NCBI GenBank assembly: GCA_009923685.1
Contig: RFTA01000011.1
Span: 1-11,832 of the forward strand
Reading direction: 5' to 3'
Length of the DNA: 11,832 bases
From: Actinomycetota bacterium
GTDB taxonomy: Bacteria > Actinomycetota > Acidimicrobiia > Acidimicrobiales > Ilumatobacteraceae
Below the pieces are notes generated by a model, which saw nothing but the letters and a program-made list of their open reading frames with translations, was not told the DNA's origin and searched no databases. The translations under genes were made by a program, and so were the position numbers. Every line of letters starts with the position of its first letter. Position 1 is the stretch's first letter. Below, piece after piece: positions 7,178 through 11,832 of the stretch.

Positions 7178-8739
7178 AACGGCATGTTTCCGTGTTTGCG
7201 GCGGGGCAACTCTTCGCGCTTTGACTGCAACATCTTCAGACCTGCAATAAGTTTCGTACGCGTCTCGGCTGGGTCGATTACATCGTCGACATAACCACGC
7301 TCGGCGGCCGCATACGGGTTCGCATATTTTTCGGCGTATTCGGCAACGAGTTCTTTGCGACGTTCGGCTGGGTTCGCGGCTTGTTGCAATTCACGGCGAT
7401 AAACAATTTCAACAGCACCTTGTGGTCCCATTACGGCAAGTTCAGCGGTCGGCCACGCATATGCCAAATCCGCACCGATTGATTTTGAATTCATCACAAC
7501 ATACGCACCGCCATAGGCCTTGCGTGTGATTACTTGAATTCGTGGCACTGTCGCCTCGCAATATGCATAGAGCAATTTCGCGCCGTGGCGAATAATGCCG
7601 CCGTATTCTTGGTCGACGCCTGGCAAGAAACCAGGTACATCGACGAAAGTAACTAACGGAATATTGAACGCATCACAGGTGCGCACGAAGCGCGCGGCTT
7701 TCTCGCTTGACTCGATGTCGAGCACGCCAGCCAAAACCATTGGTTGATTGCCGACTATGCCGATTGTTTTGCCGTCGAGTCGCGAAAAACCACAGACAAT
7801 GCTCTTTGCCCAGTGTGGAAAGTATTCGAAGAACTCGCCGTCATCTACGACTTCAGCGATAACTTTTTTCATGTCGTAAGGCTGATTTGCCGATGGCGGC
7901 AAGATTGTGCGCAACGATTCGCACTGACGCAACGGGTCGTCTGTCGGGGCGACAGATGGTGCGTCGGCCATGTTGTTTTGTGGCAAGAAGCTGAGCAAAT
8001 AGCGCACATCGTCTAGACACGCTTTTTCGTCTGCAGAAACAAAGGTTGCCACACCGCTCTTTGATGCGTGGCTCATCGCGCCACCCAACTCTTCGAGCGT
8101 TACATCTTCGCCCGTCACCGTCTTAACGACATCAGGGCCGGTAATAAACATGTGGCTGGTCTCGCGAACCATAAAAATAAAATCTGTCATTGCCGGTGAA
8201 TAAACCGCACCACCTGCACACGGACCGAGTACAACGCTGATCTGTGGAATCACGCCCGACGACTGAACATTTCGGTGAAAGATGCCGCCGTAACTCGCCA
8301 ACGAAACGACGCCTTCTTGAATTCGCGCTCCTGCGCCATCGTTGAGGCCGATTAGCGGCGCACCCACTTTCAGCGCGAGGTCCATCAATTTGTGAATTTT
8401 TTCGGCGAACACTTCTCCGAGCGCTCCACCGAACACGGTGAAGTCTTGGCTGAAAACAAAAATCTTGCGACCGTCGATTGTTCCCCAACCCGTGATCACA
8501 CCGTCGGTATACGGGTGTTCTTCAAGGCCGGCAGCGTGTGCGCGATGGCGCGCCAAAAGATCTAGTTCATGAAAACTGCCTTCGTCAAGCAAAGCGTCGA
8601 TTCTCTCGCGCGCGAGCAACTTGCCTTTTTCGTGTTGGCGTTCGATCGACCGTGGCGACCCTGCGGTAAATGCAGCTGCCTTGCGAGCCTTGAGATCGGC
8701 AAGTTTTTCGTCCATTGAATTGCTATTCACAGAACTCAC
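7174..8739 (-). CDS. Acyl-CoA carboxylase beta subunit (PccB/AccD-type carboxyltransferase)
   Basis: A 521-residue carboxyltransferase that moves CO2 from carboxybiotin to an acyl-CoA (propionyl- or acetyl-CoA), forming the hexameric core of a biotin-dependent carboxylase. The N-domain has ERQHEKGKLLARERID (33-48), FSQDFTVFGGALGE (96-109), NDGAGARIQEG (133-143) and the oxyanion loop GPCAGGAVYSPA (172-183). The C-domain has VDVPGFLPG (366-374), the second loop RKAYGGAY (406-413), AWPTAELAVMG (428-438) and AAERGYVDDVIDP (478-490), ending in the characteristic RKHGNMPL. The residue in the GGAYxVM motif is V414, which bears on substrate choice (see findings). The start is GTG at 8737-8739. An in-frame ATG at 8713-8715 would give 513 residues and is a real alternative. 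The matching biotin carboxylase/carrier alpha subunit is not in the window. The gene overlaps the epsilon gene by four bases. Confidence 0.96.
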   Translation of the reverse strand: MSSVNSNSMDEKLADLKARKAAAFTAGSPRSIERQHEKGKLLARERIDALLDEGSFHELDLLARHRAHAAGLEEHPYTDGVITGWGTIDGRKIFVFSQDFTVFGGALGEVFAEKIHKLMDLALKVGAPLIGLNDGAGARIQEGVVSLASYGGIFHRNVQSSGVIPQISVVLGPCAGGAVYSPAMTDFIFMVRETSHMFITGPDVVKTVTGEDVTLEELGGAMSHASKSGVATFVSADEKACLDDVRYLLSFLPQNNMADAPSVAPTDDPLRQCESLRTILPPSANQPYDMKKVIAEVVDDGEFFEYFPHWAKSIVCGFSRLDGKTIGIVGNQPMVLAGVLDIESSEKAARFVRTCDAFNIPLVTFVDVPGFLPGVDQEYGGIIRHGAKLLYAYCEATVPRIQVITRKAYGGAYVVMNSKSIGADLAYAWPTAELAVMGPQGAVEIVYRRELQQAANPAERRKELVAEYAEKYANPYAAAERGYVDDVIDPAETRTKLIAGLKMLQSKREELPRRKHGNMPL

Positions 8740-8755
8740 GATACTTGCCGAGAGA

Positions 8756-8771
8756 CCGACGAATCAGTCGG
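8756..8771 (-). other. Short inverted repeat between CopC/CopD-like gene and carboxylase
   Basis: A perfect 5-bp stem (CCGAC and GTCGG) with a 6-base loop lies 4 bases after the copC/copD stop and 16 bases before the carboxylase GTG start. There is no following U-tract on the minus strand, so it does not look like a complete intrinsic terminator. It could weakly attenuate transcription, stabilise the message or be chance. Confidence 0.3.
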
Positions 8772-8775
8772 ATGT

Positions 8776-10557
8776 TTAACCGCCAATAGTCGTAGCGGTC
8801 GGCAGCGTCGTTACGGCTTGCGCTTCGGGCGATTGAGTAACCGCAAGTGTGGTTGCCAGCGGTGTCAAATCTCCGGTCGTTGTTGTGCCCGAAACCTCGA
8901 TGTTCCAAATGCCAGGTGCATTGAGGATAAACGAACCGTCGCCCGCGACAATCGCCGCGCCAGGTCGCGTCAACGGCACATTGATTTGAATTCCTGAAAA
9001 CCCGATTGCTTGCGGCACCAATTTGACCGCGAAGTTGTTTATTCGTCGCGGCTCGATCAGCTCGATGCGCATCGCGTTTGTTCCGGTCACACCTGGTGTC
9101 AACGAAATTACGACATGAAATCTGTCGTTCTTAAGTTCTTCTCTGAACGAGTATGTTGCTGAAGTTGTGCGGATCTCGGCCTTGGCTTTCGGCGGCGTGG
9201 TTGCTACAAGCCATGAAGTAAACATCAACGCGATGAGCGCGAAAGTTAGTTCGACCGAAACTGCTCGACGTAGTCGCCACGCCATACGTCCTGTCAGGTT
9301 GTCGCCGTCGATCAATTTTTGGGCGACGAAATTTTTCAACACCAAGGTAATAAAGATCATCACCGATACAAAAATAACTTTGAATACTCCGATTCGGCCG
9401 TGACCACTGGTAAAAATCGAAGAGCCGTCCAATAAATAGACGAGTAGCGCGCCAGTGAATGCGGTAACACCGAATGCGACGACGGCGTGTTTTGCAAATG
9501 CACGAACGGCGCTAACCAAGTCAGAAGAACCTGGACCAATCAATACCACGCGCGAGAGCAAGAGCAAGCCACCAATCCAATACGCCATGGCGATCGCGTG
9601 GAAGATGCCGAGGATGTAACTAAAAATTGCAACATCTTGTCCGAGACGTGAGAGACCGAGAGTGGCGATCATCGCAATAATTATCGAACTTGCCAACAAT
9701 TGTGAGGCAGGGTCATTGATGCGACCTGGATTCATCGCCACCCAACCAGACGCCAAAATTAAAACGAAACGCAAAATTAAAATTGCGCCACTGCCGGTGT
9801 TCAATGCACCGAACCAGCCGAACGGGTTCATTGATGCGATGAACCCTTGCGACTCGGCGCGCATGGTTGATAACACGAGGACAAAAAACATCGTGACGAC
9901 ACACGCGATCCAAGTGAGACGCATGTAGCGCAGAGTCACACCATAGGTAGGACCTTCGGGCCATGCGGTCAGCATCAGGGCTAGTCCGCCAAAAATCGCC
10001 GACATCAACATGTACTCAAGAATTCTCAACAGACCGAGAATGCCTCCGACTCGCGGGCCAGCGTCTTGTTGCTCGATTGTCTCGCCGATGATTGTTGGTG
10101 CGCCCGGTGTGCCTGGCGTTTCGGTCGCGCCGGCGATCGTCGTTTGAATTTCAACAGCCGAAGTAAAACTAAACGACCCAAGACTTTTATCTGGGAGAGC
10201 CCAACTCACGGTGCATAAACCCGAAGGTGGAATTTGTGTCAGCGCCGCCGAGACTGTTTTAAAGTCAGTACCAAGTTGAGGTACACCAAGACCCACAAGC
10301 GTGCCGTTGCACGCCAACGACAAGCCCATCGCGGTTACTACTTCGGCGTTTGCCAACGGATTTTGAAATACCAATTGCAGTTGAGTCGGCGGCACCGAAA
10401 CAACTTGGTTTGGCGCGGGGTTTGACGAACTGAGTTGGTTCTGGCCAGAAACCGAAGCATTCGCGGAGGTACCGAAAAACCCGCCGATTATCCCTAGGCA
10501 AATTAGCCCAACCAGAGCCGATTTTTTAGCCCTTTGCTTTGTTTTCAAGAATGCCAT
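8776..10557 (-). CDS. CopC/CopD-like membrane fusion protein with degenerate CopC domain
   Basis: A 593-residue secreted-then-membrane protein. A signal peptide (about 1-34, cleavage near ANA-S) precedes a CopC-like beta domain (about 39-136) and a Thr/Pro/Gly-rich linker (about 137-168). Roughly eight membrane helices with CopD character follow (about 170-452), then a C-terminal extracytoplasmic YtkA/FixH-like beta domain (about 455-560) and a Thr/Ala-rich tail. CopD features are FHAIAMAYWIGG (319-330, with H320), RAFAKHAVVAFGVTAFTGALL (within 352-372) and GHGRIGVFK (385-393). CopC/CopD fusions are linked to copper uptake or homeostasis. Here the CopC part lacks the N-terminal metal-binding His and the DGH-type His, and carries C83 and C115 instead, so copper binding is doubtful. 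It is the first gene of the minus-strand unit, starting at an ATG with no strong ribosome site, and lies divergent from dnaX. Confidence 0.85.
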   Translation of the reverse strand: MAFLKTKQRAKKSALVGLICLGIIGGFFGTSANASVSGQNQLSSSNPAPNQVVSVPPTQLQLVFQNPLANAEVVTAMGLSLACNGTLVGLGVPQLGTDFKTVSAALTQIPPSGLCTVSWALPDKSLGSFSFTSAVEIQTTIAGATETPGTPGAPTIIGETIEQQDAGPRVGGILGLLRILEYMLMSAIFGGLALMLTAWPEGPTYGVTLRYMRLTWIACVVTMFFVLVLSTMRAESQGFIASMNPFGWFGALNTGSGAILILRFVLILASGWVAMNPGRINDPASQLLASSIIIAMIATLGLSRLGQDVAIFSYILGIFHAIAMAYWIGGLLLLSRVVLIGPGSSDLVSAVRAFAKHAVVAFGVTAFTGALLVYLLDGSSIFTSGHGRIGVFKVIFVSVMIFITLVLKNFVAQKLIDGDNLTGRMAWRLRRAVSVELTFALIALMFTSWLVATTPPKAKAEIRTTSATYSFREELKNDRFHVVISLTPGVTGTNAMRIELIEPRRINNFAVKLVPQAIGFSGIQINVPLTRPGAAIVAGDGSFILNAPGIWNIEVSGTTTTGDLTPLATTLAVTQSPEAQAVTTLPTATTIGG

Positions 10558-10630
10558 GCGTGTATATAAAGAGTAGTTAATTGTGGGGCGTAAACACGGC
10601 GAACCACCCCATAGGTAGGCTCGCTACGAA
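10558..10630. promoter_or_regulatory. Divergent intergenic region, CopC/CopD-like gene and dnaX
   Basis: The 73 bases between the two start codons must hold, or overlap, both promoters. On the minus strand a TATATA sequence ends 5 bases before the CopC/CopD ATG. It is well placed as a -10 element for a leaderless or near-leaderless message, but no convincing -35 is seen. On the plus strand a TAGGCT hexamer (10615-10620 region) is a weak -10 candidate for dnaX. A 5-bp TGGGG/CCCCA pairing with an 18-base loop lies in the middle and may be chance. No small RNA such as the SRP RNA could fit here. Confidence 0.4.
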
Positions 10631-11832
10631 ATGGCAACGCAATCTCTATATCGGCTGTATCGGCCCCGTCGCTTTGACGAGCTCAAAGGCCAAGACCATG
10701 TCGTTCGTGCTCTGCGTAACGCCGTAATCAATAATCGTGAAGGTCAAGCTTATTTATTTTCTGGACCAAGAGGCACGGGCAAAACTTCGACAGCGAGAAT
10801 TTTGGCAAAAGTTCTCAATTGCGAAAAATTAAAAGATGGCGAACCCTGCGGCGCGTGCAACTCTTGCACATCGATCGACACTGGTTCGAGCTACGACGTG
10901 CTCGAACTTGATGCCGCGAGCAACAACGGCGTCGACAACATGCGCGACTTAATCGAACGGGCGGCACTTGGCAACCCGGGTCGACACCGCGTTTTCATAT
11001 TGGACGAAGTGCACATGTTGTCAAAGCCCGCAGAGGCGGCGCTGCTCAAGACACTTGAAGAACCACCTGATCATGTTGTTTTCGTTTTAGCCACGACAGA
11101 TCCGCAAAAGGTAAGCGAAACAATTCGTAGTCGTACGCAACACTTGCAATTTCATCTTTTACCGTTGCAAGAACTTAAAGAGCATGTTCGTTGGGTTGTT
11201 GCCGACGCCAAACTTGTCGTCAGCGAAGAAGCGATAGATCGCGTAGTACAACTTGGTGCAGGTTCGGTGCGCGACACTCTTTCGGCACTTGAACTAGTTG
11301 TTGCATCAGGCGGTGACGTCGATGAACAAATCTCGCTCGACGAATTTATTGAGGCGTTTATCGATCACGATCCAGGTCGCGCGTTGGCGGCTGTTGGCGC
11401 AGCAGTGCAATTCGGTGCTGACCCGCGTGCGCTAACCGAAGACATCGTGCGATATTTGCGTGATGCGTTTTTGTCGTTGATGGCGCCCGAACTTGTGCAG
11501 TTACCAAAAGAGCGCGCCGAAATCGTTGGTGACCAGGCTCGGCGAATGGGTGCAACGGGCGTCGTGCGGGCAATCGAAGTTTTGGGTGACGTGTTGATCG
11601 AAATTCGGCATGCACCCGATGCACGACTATTGCTTGAAGTTGCGGTCGTCAAATTAACTCGCCAAAACATGAGTGCAGATGTTGCCTCGCTATTGGCGCG
11701 CATTGAGCGCCTCGAGTCTGGTGTTACTGCGATGCGCGATTCAACCGGGCCAATTGCTCGGCCGTCGCCAGTCGATCCGACGACTGGTCGAACAAAGCTC
11801 GGTGGTCGCGCTTCGGCGACGATGCCAAGTGT
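10631..11832 (+). CDS. dnaX: DNA polymerase III subunit gamma/tau, N-terminal part (3' end outside window)
   Basis: The frame opens at ATG 10631 and runs without a stop to the window edge, giving 400 codons plus two bases. The product is the ATPase of the clamp loader, which assembles the sliding clamp and links the replisome. Visible AAA+ features in order are LYRLYRPRRFDEL (6-18), Walker A GPRGTGKTS (45-53), a zinc site C64, C73, C76 and C79, ELDAASNNGVDNMR (92-105) and Walker B ILDEVHML (123-130). Sensor 1 is LATTDP (153-158), the arginine finger is IRSRTQ (165-170) and sensor 2 is GSVRDTLSALEL (211-222). The SRTQ form in place of SRCQ is familiar in Actinobacteria. A helical collar domain follows, then the beginning of a Ser/Pro/Thr-rich linker after about residue 375. 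No A-rich frameshift site of the E. coli type is seen in this part, though the expected place lies beyond the edge. Confidence 0.97.
   Translation, partial: MATQSLYRLYRPRRFDELKGQDHVVRALRNAVINNREGQAYLFSGPRGTGKTSTARILAKVLNCEKLKDGEPCGACNSCTSIDTGSSYDVLELDAASNNGVDNMRDLIERAALGNPGRHRVFILDEVHMLSKPAEAALLKTLEEPPDHVVFVLATTDPQKVSETIRSRTQHLQFHLLPLQELKEHVRWVVADAKLVVSEEAIDRVVQLGAGSVRDTLSALELVVASGGDVDEQISLDEFIEAFIDHDPGRALAAVGAAVQFGADPRALTEDIVRYLRDAFLSLMAPELVQLPKERAEIVGDQARRMGATGVVRAIEVLGDVLIEIRHAPDARLLLEVAVVKLTRQNMSADVASLLARIERLESGVTAMRDSTGPIARPSPVDPTTGRTKLGGRASATMPS

Noticed and set aside
8132..8488. 118-codon open frame on the minus strand
   Set aside because: It is an alternate frame within the carboxylase beta gene with an Arg-rich, low-plausibility product.
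10586..10612. TGGGG/CCCCA pairing upstream of dnaX as a riboswitch or leader hairpin
   Set aside because: Only five pairs close an 18-base loop, with no further conserved structure. The space is too small for a known regulatory RNA.
11000..11020. DEVH instead of DEAH in the DnaX Walker B motif as an anomaly
   Set aside because: DEVHML is the usual Walker B form of DnaX proteins.
11358..11703. Two overlapping minus-strand open frames near the right edge
   Set aside because: Both are antisense to dnaX, whose uninterrupted frame and AAA+ motifs fully explain the region.
1..11832. CRISPR arrays, tRNA or rRNA genes, insertion sequences, phage or toxin-antitoxin genes
   Set aside because: Reading both strands gave no spaced direct repeats, cloverleaf candidates, transposase motifs or terminal inverted repeats. 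Almost all bases belong to the listed genes.

Overview
The window looks like chromosomal DNA from an actinobacterium, most plausibly a moderate-GC member of the Acidimicrobiia-type aquatic lineages. The best lineage marker is a small acyl-CoA carboxylase epsilon subunit overlapping a carboxyltransferase beta gene, an arrangement known from Actinobacteria. GTG and TTG starts, weak Shine-Dalgarno signals and very short intergenic gaps fit the same picture. The exact taxon is inference. Base composition is about 50% GC over most of the window but only about 39% in the first 360 bases (hand count).

Layout, left to right. (1) Bases 1-363, plus strand: the 3' end of a gene resembling putative sugar O-methyltransferases, meeting the next gene tail to tail. 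(2) Bases 353-3879, minus strand, transcribed right to left: a tight four-gene unit of a GNAT acetyltransferase, a polytopic GT-C-like membrane glycosyltransferase, a soluble family 2 glycosyltransferase and a YdcF/SanA-like DUF218 membrane protein. With the methyltransferase this suggests an envelope or surface-glycan locus. (3) Bases 3896-4468, plus strand: msrA, divergent from the GNAT gene across only 16 bases. (4) Bases 4465-10557, minus strand: a five-gene run of a CopC/CopD-like membrane protein, acyl-CoA carboxylase beta, acyl-CoA carboxylase epsilon, a class III CoA-transferase and a DHA2-type MFS exporter. The spacing suggests one transcript, with the last four genes tightly coupled. 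(5) Bases 10631-11832, plus strand: the first 400 codons of dnaX, divergent from the CopC/CopD gene across 73 bases.

The carboxylase-centred unit probably handles acyl-CoA thioesters: the carboxylase makes a carboxylated acyl-CoA such as methylmalonyl- or malonyl-CoA, and the CoA-transferase moves CoA between acids. The MFS protein may export a related compound or may simply be a passenger. The biotin-carrying alpha subunit is not in the window. No RNA genes, CRISPR arrays, insertion sequences or integration sites were seen, and no stretch over 300 bases lacks a gene.

I found no clearly new multi-gene system. The points most worth a second look are a CopC domain with no histidine at all, a valine at a likely substrate-specificity position of the carboxylase, the AT-rich glycan edge, and the coupled carboxylase/CoA-transferase/transporter unit.
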